DNA from: CAYOSU01 sp964541255
GTDB lineage: Bacteria; Bacillota; Clostridia; Christensenellales; CAMQZB01
DNA: 64,000 bases
Assembly: GCA_964541255.1 (NCBI GenBank)
Contig: CAZIPL010000003.1
Location: 1-64,000, forward strand
Direction of reading: 5' to 3'
Part shown: in pieces, positions 34,598-43,531 of the stretch
Layout of the letters: each line of letters begins with the position of its first letter
How positions within the stretch are numbered: position 1 is the first letter of the stretch
Notes under the pieces: generated by a model
Database searches by the model: none
Told to the model about the DNA's origin: nothing
Seen by the model: only the letters and a program-made list of their open reading frames with translations
Translations under genes and position numbers: made by a program

Positions 34598-35989
34598 ATG
34601 GGAAAAAGAGTTAAAAAGATCAAAAACCCCGACAAAGTTCCTTTCGGAATTATTGTTACGTGGGCATTACCGGGGCTTGCACTTGCGGCACAGCTCATGG
34701 TTATCGGACAGATAAACCTCTTCTCGACCTCTGTTTTGGGGCTTGAAGCGGGCTTAATCGCCGGGCTTATGGTTGCAAGTAAGGTTATCGACTGCTTCAC
34801 CGACTTTGTGGTCGGATATTTGGTAGATAACACGAACACTAAATGGGGACGCGGAAGACCGTATGACTTCTGCGCTGCGTTCACTTGGGTGTTTACGGTG
34901 CTTATTTATCTTTGCCCGCCAAGCTTTTCTAAGGTCGGAAAATGCGTTTGGATCATGGTTTTCTATGTCCTTATGAGTTCGGGCTTCTATTCGATCTATT
35001 CCGCAGCACAAGGACCTTATATGGTCAGAGCGTTCAACGATAATAACAAATACGTTCAGCTCAACTCCTATTCGGGACTTATCACAATGCTAGGCGCTGT
35101 TATCGTTAATATCATTATGCCTCAACTTCTTGCGCAAGACGGCACGAGAGAGGGTTGGCTCAGAATGGTACTTATCTTTGCGGTTCCCTTGTCGATCATT
35201 TCGCTCATCAGATTCTTTGTCATTAAGGAAAAGTATTCCGTAGACGCAAAGACGGAGCATGTCAGAATCAAAGATATTTTCGATGTATTGAAGCTCAACA
35301 AGAATATCTACCCCATCGCATTCATGCTTTTGATGGTAAATATCGTCGGCAATATGGGCGTTTCGACATATTATTATCAATACGTAGTAGGCGACATTGG
35401 TCTTGCAAGTATCGGCGGCGTTCTTCAGATCGTTATGGTTCCCATTATGTTCATATTCCCGCCGCTTCTCAAAAAAGTTAAACTTTCGCAAACCTTTGCC
35501 GCAGGCTTTATTTCTTGTATGATCGGTTGCCTTATCAACTGGTTCGCAAACGACAACATCGTACTTCTTGTTATCGGCGGAATATTCACAGGCATAGGAG
35601 CTGTTCCGAACAATATGTTCTCGGGACTTTTGCTCTTGCAGTGCGCGGATTACAACGAATGGAAAGACAAACCCAGAATGGAAGCGACGATGTCGGCACT
35701 CCCTGGTCTTATGGGAAACATCGGAACGGCTCTTGGCGGTGCGCTCCTCGGCGTGTTCCTTACTATCGGCGGTTTCGTAAGCTCGACGGAGGGAATTTCC
35801 TACGAACAGCCGCAGTCCGCAATCACAATGCTGAGACTTTTGATAAGCTTCATTCCTATGGCGCTTTACGCATTGTCTTTCGTTGCGATTAAGTTCTATA
35901 AGCTCGAAGATATGCTTCCTCAGATGATGAGCGATTTGGCAGAAAAGAGAGCAAGCTATAACACCGCAACTGAAGAAGTCGGCGAATAA
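34598..35989 (+). CDS. GPH/MFS symporter in the hydrolase operon
   Basis: 463 residues, about twelve membrane helices. GLMVASKVIDCFTDFVVGYLVDNTNTKWGRGRPY is the MelB-type cation/sugar motif region of the GPH family. It is more distant from symporters 1 and 2 than they are from each other, lacking their AARIIDAVDDP block. AAGGAG precedes the ATG. With the upstream hydrolase it probably imports a conjugated compound that the hydrolase then splits. Confidence 0.85.
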   Translation: MGKRVKKIKNPDKVPFGIIVTWALPGLALAAQLMVIGQINLFSTSVLGLEAGLIAGLMVASKVIDCFTDFVVGYLVDNTNTKWGRGRPYDFCAAFTWVFTVLIYLCPPSFSKVGKCVWIMVFYVLMSSGFYSIYSAAQGPYMVRAFNDNNKYVQLNSYSGLITMLGAVIVNIIMPQLLAQDGTREGWLRMVLIFAVPLSIISLIRFFVIKEKYSVDAKTEHVRIKDIFDVLKLNKNIYPIAFMLLMVNIVGNMGVSTYYYQYVVGDIGLASIGGVLQIVMVPIMFIFPPLLKKVKLSQTFAAGFISCMIGCLINWFANDNIVLLVIGGIFTGIGAVPNNMFSGLLLLQCADYNEWKDKPRMEATMSALPGLMGNIGTALGGALLGVFLTIGGFVSSTEGISYEQPQSAITMLRLLISFIPMALYALSFVAIKFYKLEDMLPQMMSDLAEKRASYNTATEEVGE

Positions 35990-36016
35990 AAAGCGAAAAT
36001 AAAACAATATCAAAAC

Positions 36017-36043
36017 AAAAGGGACGTTGATACGTCCCTTTTT
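36017..36043 (+). terminator. Terminator of the hydrolase operon
   Basis: AAAAGGGACG pairs with CGTCCCTTTT around a 6-base loop and continues into T, 27 bases past the symporter stop. Confidence 0.9.
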
Positions 36044-36325
36044 CTGTGTTTTGAAATAAACAGAATACAAAAAAGCAAATAAAACATAATTTATCAAATA
36101 ACGATATTGTTTACTTTAAAAGAAAAAGCAAATTAAACCGAACTAATCAATAATGCGGTATCGCAAATAGCAATCGAATATAGGGCTAAAAAGCATAGAT
36201 TTTTTGCAATACGATAAAACGTTAACTTTATCCATTGATAGTCTCGCAATTGAGTTTTTACTCAATCGATTTGCAATCTAAAGTTAAACTCACTAATAAT
36301 ACTTTAATACGAAATTTTATGCAAA
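36044..36325. other. Convergent intergenic region with nested inverted repeat
   Basis: No gene. TTAACTTTA at 36222-36230 pairs with TAAAGTTAA at 36279-36287. Inside it ATTGAGT (36249-36255) pairs with ACTCAAT (36260-36266) around TTTT, with extra GCAA/TTGC pairing. Neither hairpin is followed by a T run, so it is not an ordinary terminator. Confidence 0.5.
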
Positions 36326-36361
36326 CAAAAACCGCACTCCCTAAAAAGCTAAGGAGTGCGG
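36326..36361 (-). terminator. Terminator of pduL
   Basis: A perfect 9-base stem CCGCACTCC/GGAGTGCGG, followed by TTTTTG on the minus strand, about 32 bases past the pduL stop. Confidence 0.88.
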
Positions 36362-36393
36362 CAAAAATAAAGTTTTGTTTTGAATCACATTGA

Positions 36394-36966
36394 TTATTTA
36401 ACGATTTCGCCGTAGCAGTTTACCATCGGGCAAGCGGCTGCGTTGGATTCGTCTGTATCGAGGTGAACTGCGGTTGCGAACTTCGGAGAAACTCTGACTA
36501 CAACGTCGTCGAAGATTACCTTTCTTCCCTCTCCGCCGCAAGCGATTTTGATGATTTCCTTATCGGAAACGCCTAATACTGCTGCGTCTTCGGGAGTCGT
36601 GTGGAGGTGACGCTTTGCAACGATAACGCCCTCTTCTATTTCAACTTCGCCGCAAGGTCCGACGAGTTTGCAGCCGGGAGTACCTGCGATGTCGCCTGAT
36701 TCTCTGATAACGCCCTGTACGCCGATGTTTCTTGCATCCGTAGCCGAAAGCTCGACCTGATTTGCGTTTCTGCAAGGTCCCAAAATAGAAACGCCTGCAA
36801 GCTCGCGCTTAGGTCCTACAACGGTGATTTTCTGCTCGGAAGCGAACTGACCGGGCTGAGAAAGGTCTTTTTTCTTGGTAAGGGTTGCGCCCTGTCCGAA
36901 CAAAACTTCCAAAGTTTCCTGTGTTACGTGCGCGTGGCGCGCAGAAGTTTCAACCAATACTTTCAT
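36394..36966 (-). CDS. pduL: PduL-type phosphate acyltransferase
   Basis: 190 residues. It has the twin PduL beta-barrel domains: the N-terminal VETSARHAHVT, then GPCRNANQVELSATDARNIG, and the zinc-binding IVAKRHLHTTPEDA. It transfers acyl groups between CoA and phosphate (acetyl or propionyl), replacing Pta in many Clostridia. The N-terminus starts directly in the catalytic fold with no encapsulation peptide, and no microcompartment genes are nearby, so it is likely the housekeeping cytosolic form. It is monocistronic. Confidence 0.93.
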   Translation of the reverse strand: MKVLVETSARHAHVTQETLEVLFGQGATLTKKKDLSQPGQFASEQKITVVGPKRELAGVSILGPCRNANQVELSATDARNIGVQGVIRESGDIAGTPGCKLVGPCGEVEIEEGVIVAKRHLHTTPEDAAVLGVSDKEIIKIACGGEGRKVIFDDVVVRVSPKFATAVHLDTDESNAAACPMVNCYGEIVK

Positions 36967-37074
36967 ATATATTTATCTCCTTTATGGTTTCGTGAATCGA
37001 TATAGAATGCTTTTGATATAAAACGCAAAAGCTTACCTCGATATTTTACTACATTTTCATTAAATTGACAAGGG

Positions 37075-37737
37075 TTATTTTGTCAAAGCGAAATCGATAG
37101 CACGTTCTTTTAAGAAATTATTGCATTTCGAAAACGGCTTGCTGCCGAAAAAGCCGTTATAAGCCGACAACGGGCTTGGGTGCACGGATTCGATTACGAA
37201 ATGTTTCGTCGTATCGATAAAGCGTTTTTTGCTTCGCGCGTTTCCGCCCCACAAGAAAAAAACTACGGGAGTATCCTTTTCGTTGATTTTCTTGATTACG
37301 TTGTCGGTGAACTGCTCCCAACCGCAGGTTTTGTGAGAATTGGCTTGCCCCTCTCGCACCGTAAGCACGGTGTTGAGAAGAAAAACCCCCTCTTTCGCCC
37401 ATTTCGTAAGGTCGCCGCTTTCGGGGATTTCAACGCCCAAATCGTCGTGAAGCTCTTTGAAGATATTGACAAGGGACGGCGGAATTTTGACGCCCTTTGC
37501 AACCGAAAAGCAAAAGCCTTGCGCTTGACCATATTCGTGATACGGGTCTTGCCCGACGATAACGGCTTTTATATCTTTATAAGGCGTTAGCTTGAACGCG
37601 GTGAAGATTTGATCCATAGGCGGATAAACCGTGCGAGAAAAATACTCTTTTTTAAGAAATTCCCTAATTTTGAGATAGTTTTCGCTACGAAATTCGTCGT
37701 ATAGGATGTCGTCCCAGTCGTTGCCGATATTAACCAT
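37075..37737 (-). CDS. ung: Uracil-DNA glycosylase (family 1)
   Basis: 220 residues, full length. Motif A GQDPYH carries the catalytic D64, the uracil-binding FCFSV and LLNT segments follow, and motif B HPSPLSAY inserts into the DNA. It removes uracil from DNA as the first step of base-excision repair. Its start overlaps the end of the upstream membrane-protein gene by 8 bases, so the two are cotranscribed. Confidence 0.97.
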   Translation of the reverse strand: MVNIGNDWDDILYDEFRSENYLKIREFLKKEYFSRTVYPPMDQIFTAFKLTPYKDIKAVIVGQDPYHEYGQAQGFCFSVAKGVKIPPSLVNIFKELHDDLGVEIPESGDLTKWAKEGVFLLNTVLTVREGQANSHKTCGWEQFTDNVIKKINEKDTPVVFFLWGGNARSKKRFIDTTKHFVIESVHPSPLSAYNGFFGSKPFSKCNNFLKERAIDFALTK

Positions 37738-38512
37738 TTTGTTCCTCGCTTTGTTCGTCGGAGTTTTCGTCTCGGGTTTCCTTTAAGTCGTCGATTTTAT
37801 CTTTAAGCTTAGAAAGCTGTTCGCGGATACTTTCGGAAAGAGAGAAATCGTCGTTGAACGGAATGAAGAAGTTATAACGTCTGCCGCGTTCGCGCATTTT
37901 CTTTCTGACGGAAACTTTAAGCTCTTCAAGCGAGATAGCCTCTTTTCTTGCCGAGATAGCGTCGAGCTTTGCTTCGACGACCTCCTTTTTGAACTTGGCG
38001 AGCTTTGCTGTGAAGTCGATTGTCGCGAAGAAGTCGCAAAGGAAAATTCCGTAAAACAGCCCTATCAAAAGGTAAGTATAATAATGATTGAGAATGTAAT
38101 GCACTACCGTGTCGAGAGTCGGGAATACGAAGAAATAAAACAGCGTTCCCAAAACCGTCCAAAGGAACGAATACAGCGGGCAGATTATGCCTTGAATGTT
38201 CCCCCAGCAAGTGCTGTAATCCCAAAGCTTAATCTTCATTCCCTTGATAAAGATTATGCCCGCAATATATTCGATAAGTGTCATAACAACGCAAAATAGC
38301 AAAATCTTTATCGCAAGGTGAACGGGAAGCGACGAGATTGCATAAAGTAGCACCGTGCCGAAGCCGTATAGCGGAAGCCACGGGCCGTGCAAAAAGCCTG
38401 GGTTTTTCCAAACCTTCGGAGGCGAGAAGAAACGTCTCCAAAATACTTCGATTACCCAACCGGTCATTGCGCCTATTGCAAATAAAATCAAAATTGCCAC
38501 AAATACTTCCAT
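37730..38512 (-). CDS. CmpB-like putative ABC transporter permease (PF06541 type)
   Basis: 260 residues. Six membrane helices lie in the first 175, with the conserved opening GAMTGWVIEVFWRR and NPGFLHGPWLPLYGFG, and LWDYSTCWGNIQGIICPLYS in the middle. These are the hallmarks of the CmpB-like family, annotated as a putative ABC permease although no ATPase partner is known. The last 60 residues are charged, probably coiled coil. No transporter genes are adjacent; the downstream neighbour is ung. Confidence 0.8.
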   Translation of the reverse strand: MEVFVAILILFAIGAMTGWVIEVFWRRFFSPPKVWKNPGFLHGPWLPLYGFGTVLLYAISSLPVHLAIKILLFCVVMTLIEYIAGIIFIKGMKIKLWDYSTCWGNIQGIICPLYSFLWTVLGTLFYFFVFPTLDTVVHYILNHYYTYLLIGLFYGIFLCDFFATIDFTAKLAKFKKEVVEAKLDAISARKEAISLEELKVSVRKKMRERGRRYNFFIPFNDDFSLSESIREQLSKLKDKIDDLKETRDENSDEQSEEQNG

Positions 38513-38805
38513 AAAAGTACCTCCGAAAATATTTTAGCATAGCGTGCGGAAAAGTCAAGAAAATTATCGAGATTGAATAAAAGATAGCTCATATAATAAA
38601 GAATTATAAATAGTATTTGACTTTTTCGGCGTTTATGGTAAAATATAATTAAATAGGATAAAAACTTGTCGTTAGCTATCGAAAACTTTCGAAAGGGATC
38701 GATTTATGAAAAAAAGACGAAAAAGCATTCTAAAGGTACTATAACTAAGGGGTTATCGATATTAGATAGGAACTTAATTAACTATAAAAACTTACGGAGA
38801 ACGAT
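38513..38805. promoter_or_regulatory. Divergent promoter region with possible leader peptide
   Basis: A likely plus-strand promoter is TTGACT at 38617 with TAAAAT 16 bases on. A 12-codon micro-ORF, MKKRRKSILKVL (38706-38744), has AAAGG 9 bases upstream. It lies in the long leader of the next gene. No hairpin pair typical of attenuation was found, so a function is not claimed. Confidence 0.35.
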
Positions 38806-39624
38806 ATGGCGGATTTTACCACCCACTACATAACTGCATATAAGTTTTTGAACGGCAAAGGCTTTTCGAAGAACTTCACGGAGGGGTTTTACTTCGGCGT
38901 GCAAGGCCCCGACATTTTTTTCTATCATACGCCGATGAAGGGCGGCAGCGACGGATATGTCGTCGGCGGAAAACTTCACAAGAAAACGCAAGAAGAGCTG
39001 TTTAAAAAAGGTCTCGACACGATTTTCGAGAGAAACGATTATTATCGCGGCTATTATTTCGGCGTTTTGCTGCACTATTACGGCGACGCGAACATTCATC
39101 CGTATGTCGGATTTACCGAAAGAGAATGCAAAAACGAGCTTTCTCATGCGGAGATTGAAAAGCGCATCGACGTAGAGATGTATAAAGAAACTTTCTCCGA
39201 AAGCATAAACGACTTTAAGGTTAAAAATTATTATAAGGTAAGCTCCGCGCTTTGCGACGAGATTGTCAACTTTTGGTCGGAGCGTGCGGAAATATTGAAT
39301 CTTTCCAAAAAGTATATCAAAAAATGCATGAACAATATGGTTATGTTCAACTGCATGTTTTCAAAGTGCAACCCAAATCTTTTGAAAGTTTTGAAAAAGC
39401 TTGACGGCGAAGGACAGAGCTTGACTGGGCATTTCAAATACGGCGAATACGACACCATTCTTAATAAAGATGAACGCACATGGATTCGTCCCGACGGAGA
39501 AGTTACGCTATCCGTTCCGACGATGTGCGAAACCGCCGTTAAAGAGTTTGAAAAAAAGTATAACGAAATAAAGAGCGGCGATGCGGTGTTTACCGACGTT
39601 CGCACCTTTGAATACGGATTGTAA
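38806..39624 (+). CDS. Zinc-dependent phospholipase C-like protein
   Basis: 272 residues. The N-terminal MADFTTHYITAYKFLNG and FYFGVQGPDIFFYHT match the zinc-dependent phospholipase C / S1-P1-like family found in many Clostridia. The helical core has well-placed His and Asp residues (LLHYYGDANIHPY). There is no signal peptide, unlike secreted clostridial alpha-toxins, so it is probably a cytoplasmic enzyme of unknown substrate. GGAG lies 6 bases before the ATG. The alcohol dehydrogenase gene follows 14 bases later. Confidence 0.75.
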   Translation: MADFTTHYITAYKFLNGKGFSKNFTEGFYFGVQGPDIFFYHTPMKGGSDGYVVGGKLHKKTQEELFKKGLDTIFERNDYYRGYYFGVLLHYYGDANIHPYVGFTERECKNELSHAEIEKRIDVEMYKETFSESINDFKVKNYYKVSSALCDEIVNFWSERAEILNLSKKYIKKCMNNMVMFNCMFSKCNPNLLKVLKKLDGEGQSLTGHFKYGEYDTILNKDERTWIRPDGEVTLSVPTMCETAVKEFEKKYNEIKSGDAVFTDVRTFEYGL

Positions 39625-39638
39625 TAAAGGAGGAACCA

Positions 39639-40805
39639 ATGAGAAATTTCGAATATGCAAACCGCACGAAGATAGTATTCGGCAAGAATTGCGAAAACGA
39701 GCTTTTGTTCGAGCTTAGAAAATACGGAGACAGAGTTTTATATGTCTACGGCGGTTCGACGATAAAAAAGAGCGGCTTATACGAAACGATAGCAATGCAG
39801 CTTCGCGAGGCGAACAAATCCGTTTGCGAGCTTGGCGGCGTTCAGCCTAACCCCAGACTCTCGCTTGTAAGACGTGGTATCGAGATCGCCAAGAGAAACA
39901 AAGTCGAGCTTATTTTGGCTGTGGGCGGCGGATCTGTTATCGATACGGCGAAAGCTATCGCGATAGGCGCCGTCAACGACGGCGACGTTTGGAATTACTA
40001 CGAGAACGGAATAGTTCCTCACCGCGCGATTCCCATCGGCGTTGTTTTGACAAATGCCGCGTCGGGAAGCGAAGGCTCCGATAGTTCGGTCATTACGAAT
40101 GAAGAAATCGGAATCAAAAAAGGACTCAATGCATCGTGTATCGTTCCGAAGTTTGCGTTTATGAACCCAGAAAGGACGTTTACTCTTTCGAAATATCAGA
40201 CCGCTTGCGGCTGCGTGGATATTTTGTCTCACCTTTTCGAGAGATACTTTACTCCCGACGAGAATAACGATTTGACAACCAATCTTTTGATTGCGGGAAT
40301 GAAGACTCTTGTCAAGAACGCACCGATAGCGTACCAAAGCCCCAAAGACTATAACGCAAGAGCGGAAATTATGTATACGGGAACGCTTGCGCACAATGGT
40401 TCGCTCTCCGTCGGAAGACGCGGAGATTGGGCAAGCCACAAAATCGAACACGCACTTTCCGCAACAAACGATATTGCGCACGGCGAGGGTCTTGCAATAG
40501 TCATACCTGCGTGGATGAAGTACGTTTATGAGGTTCGTCCGTCGGCGTTTGCTCTTCTTGCAACGGAGGTCTTCGGCATAGAAAAAGGCGAAAAGAGCGA
40601 CGAACAGCTTACGTATGAGTTCATTACGGCTCTTGAAGAGTTCTATAAAAAGCTCGGTATGAGAACAAAACTTTCAGAAGTAGGTTTTGCCGAAAGCGAC
40701 ATTACTAAACTTGCGGAAAACGCGATGTTTAAGTTTGATACTATAGGCGGATTTATGCGCCTTAACAGAAACGACGTCGAAAATATTCTTCGCCTTGCGT
40801 TCTGA
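39639..40805 (+). CDS. Iron-containing alcohol dehydrogenase
   Basis: 388 residues, the usual length of the butanol dehydrogenase (YugJ/BdhA-like) group. The NAD(P) loop is LAVGGGSVIDTAKAIAIG, and the iron-binding region includes DILSHLFERYF and later WASHKIEHALSATNDIAHGEGLAI with conserved His ligands. It reduces aldehydes to alcohols with NAD(P)H, probably for redox balance in fermentation. AAAGGAGG precedes the ATG. It shares a transcript with the phospholipase-like gene. Confidence 0.92.
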   Translation: MRNFEYANRTKIVFGKNCENELLFELRKYGDRVLYVYGGSTIKKSGLYETIAMQLREANKSVCELGGVQPNPRLSLVRRGIEIAKRNKVELILAVGGGSVIDTAKAIAIGAVNDGDVWNYYENGIVPHRAIPIGVVLTNAASGSEGSDSSVITNEEIGIKKGLNASCIVPKFAFMNPERTFTLSKYQTACGCVDILSHLFERYFTPDENNDLTTNLLIAGMKTLVKNAPIAYQSPKDYNARAEIMYTGTLAHNGSLSVGRRGDWASHKIEHALSATNDIAHGEGLAIVIPAWMKYVYEVRPSAFALLATEVFGIEKGEKSDEQLTYEFITALEEFYKKLGMRTKLSEVGFAESDITKLAENAMFKFDTIGGFMRLNRNDVENILRLAF

Positions 40806-40862
40806 TAAAAACATCTCGGATTTATTAAAAAATCCTTTTGAAAGGAATAGATAATTCTTATT

Positions 40863-40900
40863 AAAAAAATGACAGTTTTTGCTTAAACCGTCATTTTTTT
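40863..40900. terminator. Bidirectional terminator
   Basis: AAAAAAATGAC/GTCATTTTTTT with an inner GTTT/AAAC pairing. Runs of A and T on either side let it serve both the alcohol dehydrogenase and the convergent AraC operon. Confidence 0.85.
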
Positions 40901-40902
40901 AA

Positions 40903-42090
40903 TTATATTTCAGTAGAGTTTTTGTATTCCATCGGAGTCATTCCGACGATGTCTTTGAACGCGTTTTGGAACGCGCTTTGCGACGAAAAGTTGAGAGTGT
41001 TTGCTATTTCTACAAGCGAATATTCCGAGAATTTAAGAAGATATTTCGAATAACGTATACGGCATCTTTTTATGAAGCTCGGAATGGTCATATTATATTC
41101 TTTCGAGAATTGCGCGGAAACGTATGTCGGAGACGATCCTATTGCCTCGGCAATGTCTTCAAGGGTGATTTTGTTGAAGAGATTTTCGTAGATAAAGCTT
41201 ATGCATTTTCTTACGATATAGTTGTTTGTATTGAACTCGATGAATTCTCTGACCTTTGTTGCAAAAACAAGAGGGATATTTGCAGACATGCTATATAGCT
41301 CTTCGACGGTTTGGACGTTTTCCGTTTTGAGGTAATATACGTCCGAAAGGTCGTATGCAATAATGGGCGGAAGACCTCCGCTCATTGCGGCTCGCGAACA
41401 AATAGTTATCAAGACCTCGACGCAGTTTTGAATTTGCCTAAGCGTCCCGGTGGCAATTTGCGAGGCTGTAGGAGCAAGATCGGCAAATTGACCTATCGTA
41501 GACAATTCTTCCGTTATGCCGTTTGCGACAAGGAACTTCAGCTTTTCTTCGAAGCGATAAGAACGTTCTCGTTGCGAAAAACCGACTGTGTTACGGTTGC
41601 TTGACGTCGGGAGTGTTTTCATATTTACGGTATTTGATAAATTGAGCGAGAAGTTGTCGTTGAGATTGGGGTAAATATGATTTATCGCTTCGTAGGTGGA
41701 AATTGCGAGGCTTAAGATAGAATAGAATTTGAAAGACGGAAGAGAAGATGTATATATATCGAGATCTCTGTATACCGTTGACGGTAATCCGAATTCGTTC
41801 AAAATATTTTGCGTGGTGTGATTGTTTTTCGGGACGGATAGGCACGGACCTATATATATCGTATACGGAGTATTTTCGACGTGGACTTTGGCAAGTGTTA
41901 CTTCGGAAGAGCTGTTCAATGCAAAAAGCCCCTTGTCTTTCATTTTTTCTATGAGTTGAGCTTTTAAGTCGAAAGGGTCGCCGTTAGCCGCAAAAGAATT
42001 TATCAAAACGTCGTTTTCGTATAACGTAAAGTCCAAATTCAAAAAGCCCGATAAATGCGACAGATAGTTTGTCATAAGTTCTAAATTCAT
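40903..42090 (-). CDS. AraC-family transcriptional regulator 2
   Basis: 395 residues from the ATG at 42090, which has AAAGGAGG 6 bases upstream; a GTG two codons earlier sits inside that spacing. The layout matches regulator 1: a sensor with YTIYIGPCLSVPKN and SGGLPPIIAYDLSDVYYLKTE, then a C-terminal double helix-turn-helix. It is closely paralogous to the gene 18 bases upstream, so the pair arose by tandem duplication. It probably helps control the symporter at 43532. Confidence 0.88.
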   Translation of the reverse strand: MNLELMTNYLSHLSGFLNLDFTLYENDVLINSFAANGDPFDLKAQLIEKMKDKGLFALNSSSEVTLAKVHVENTPYTIYIGPCLSVPKNNHTTQNILNEFGLPSTVYRDLDIYTSSLPSFKFYSILSLAISTYEAINHIYPNLNDNFSLNLSNTVNMKTLPTSSNRNTVGFSQRERSYRFEEKLKFLVANGITEELSTIGQFADLAPTASQIATGTLRQIQNCVEVLITICSRAAMSGGLPPIIAYDLSDVYYLKTENVQTVEELYSMSANIPLVFATKVREFIEFNTNNYIVRKCISFIYENLFNKITLEDIAEAIGSSPTYVSAQFSKEYNMTIPSFIKRCRIRYSKYLLKFSEYSLVEIANTLNFSSQSAFQNAFKDIVGMTPMEYKNSTEI

Positions 42091-42108
42091 AAACACCTCC
42101 TTTCGCGG

Positions 42109-43284
42109 TTAAAGGACGTTTGCGTTACGATATTCCGTCGGTGTTATGCCCATAACGGACTTAAATGCGTTCTGGAAGGCGCTTTGCGACGAAAAGTTGA
42201 GAGAGTTTGCTATCTCAACCAAAGAATGCTCCGTAAACCTAAGAAGATATTCGGAGTAATATATGCGGCACGTTTTGATAAAAAGAGGGATCGACATATT
42301 GAGCTCTTTCGAAAACTGCGAAGAAAGGTATGTCGGAGAAACGTTGAGCGTTTTCGCAATGGATTCGAGAGAGATTTTGTTTGAAAGGTTATCGTATATA
42401 TATCGTATGCACTTTGTTACGGTGAGATTGTTGGACTTAAAGCCGATAAACTCTCTGACTTTTGTTGCATAAAGAGTCGGAATTTTTGCTGCGATTGCGT
42501 AAAGCTCGTCGAAAGTCGTTGCGTTTTCTATTTTCAAATAATATATATCCGAAAGATCGTATGCTATAATCGGCGGGACTCCTGCTCGCATTGCCGCTCT
42601 CGTGCAATGAACGACCAAGTTTTCGACGGTATTTTGAAGTTGTCTCAAGGTACTTGTCGCGATTTTTCCCATAGTTGCGGACATATCCGAAAAGTCTCCG
42701 AGTCTTTCAAGCTCTTCGACGTGTCCGTGCTCCACGAGAAAGTTAAGTCTTTCTTCGAATGCCCAAGAGCGTTTTCTGTTAGACGCGCTAAGAGTCTGTT
42801 CTTTTGCGATTTGGCGTTTTATCTTTTCGGGAGTTGCATTTTCGCTGTATACGTCTCGTAAGTCGGGGATCTCTTGATTTATCGCTTCGTATGTCGATAC
42901 AACGATTGATAAAAACGTAAAAAAGTATTGAGTTGAAAGATTAGATAAATACATATCGAACTCGCTGTACTCGTTTGACGGAATTTCCATAATGCTCATA
43001 ATGTTTTGCGTCGTGCGGTCTGTTTTTTCCTCAGACAAGCACGGTCCGATATAAACCACGTATTCCGTATCGACAACCGGAATCTTTGCAAACTCGAGCT
43101 CACCGATTTGCGAAATATAAAACTCTTTGTCCGACGTATTGTTATAAAGGTTTTTTTGTACGTCGAAAGGGTCGCCTATCGTTGTGAAAGTATCGATTAA
43201 GGTGTCCTTTTCGTATAAAGAAAAGCTCAATCTAAAAATATTAGAAAGGTGCGAAAGATGGCTTTTTAGGACATCTAATTTCAT
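42109..43284 (-). CDS. AraC-family transcriptional regulator 3
   Basis: 391 residues from the ATG at 43284, supported by GAGGAG 9 bases upstream; an ATG seven codons earlier has no ribosome binding site. Sensor motifs YVVYIGPCLSEEKTD and AGVPPIIAYDLSDIYYLK parallel those of regulator 2, and the C-terminal 100 residues are the AraC DNA-binding domain. It is first in a two-gene operon and divergent from GPH symporter 2, whose upstream region carries tandem TTTGTAAT repeats that it or its paralogue may bind. Confidence 0.88.
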   Translation of the reverse strand: MKLDVLKSHLSHLSNIFRLSFSLYEKDTLIDTFTTIGDPFDVQKNLYNNTSDKEFYISQIGELEFAKIPVVDTEYVVYIGPCLSEEKTDRTTQNIMSIMEIPSNEYSEFDMYLSNLSTQYFFTFLSIVVSTYEAINQEIPDLRDVYSENATPEKIKRQIAKEQTLSASNRKRSWAFEERLNFLVEHGHVEELERLGDFSDMSATMGKIATSTLRQLQNTVENLVVHCTRAAMRAGVPPIIAYDLSDIYYLKIENATTFDELYAIAAKIPTLYATKVREFIGFKSNNLTVTKCIRYIYDNLSNKISLESIAKTLNVSPTYLSSQFSKELNMSIPLFIKTCRIYYSEYLLRFTEHSLVEIANSLNFSSQSAFQNAFKSVMGITPTEYRNANVL

Positions 43285-43431
43285 AATGGCATTCTCCTCG
43301 CTCATTCATTTTTCGTTTTCTCTTTCTTTTGGGTCGCCGAAACTGCTTTATGATAGAATCGCACAAAAATATCGGCGGATATCTTTATTATATAAGCTAT
43401 TTTCGAAAAAATCAATAATTTATATCAAGAA

Positions 43432-43500
43432 TTTGTAATATTTAGTGGGGTTTTTGTAATACAAATTAAGAAAACGGGTGTAATATGATAACATTACAAA
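43432..43500 (+). promoter_or_regulatory. Tandem AraC-type operator before GPH symporter 2
   Basis: TTTGTAAT occurs at 43432-43439 and again at 43453-43460, exactly 21 bases apart in direct orientation. GTGTAAT follows at 43478, and ATTACAAA in inverse orientation at 43493-43500. A TATGAT at 43484-43489 could be the -10, with no good -35. Direct half-sites two turns apart next to a -35-less promoter are typical of AraC activators. Confidence 0.7.
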
Positions 43501-43531
43501 TATTGCATAACAATGCAAAAGGAGAAAAAAT

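Noticed and set aside
35090..36097. 335-codon frame antisense to the operon symporter
   Set aside because: Opposes a complete GPH symporter; composition is Arg/His/Cys-rich and domain-free.
38706..38744. 12-codon micro-ORF as a regulatory leader peptide
   Set aside because: Ribosome binding site is plausible but there is no attenuator hairpin or codon bias; kept only as a note within the intergenic entry.
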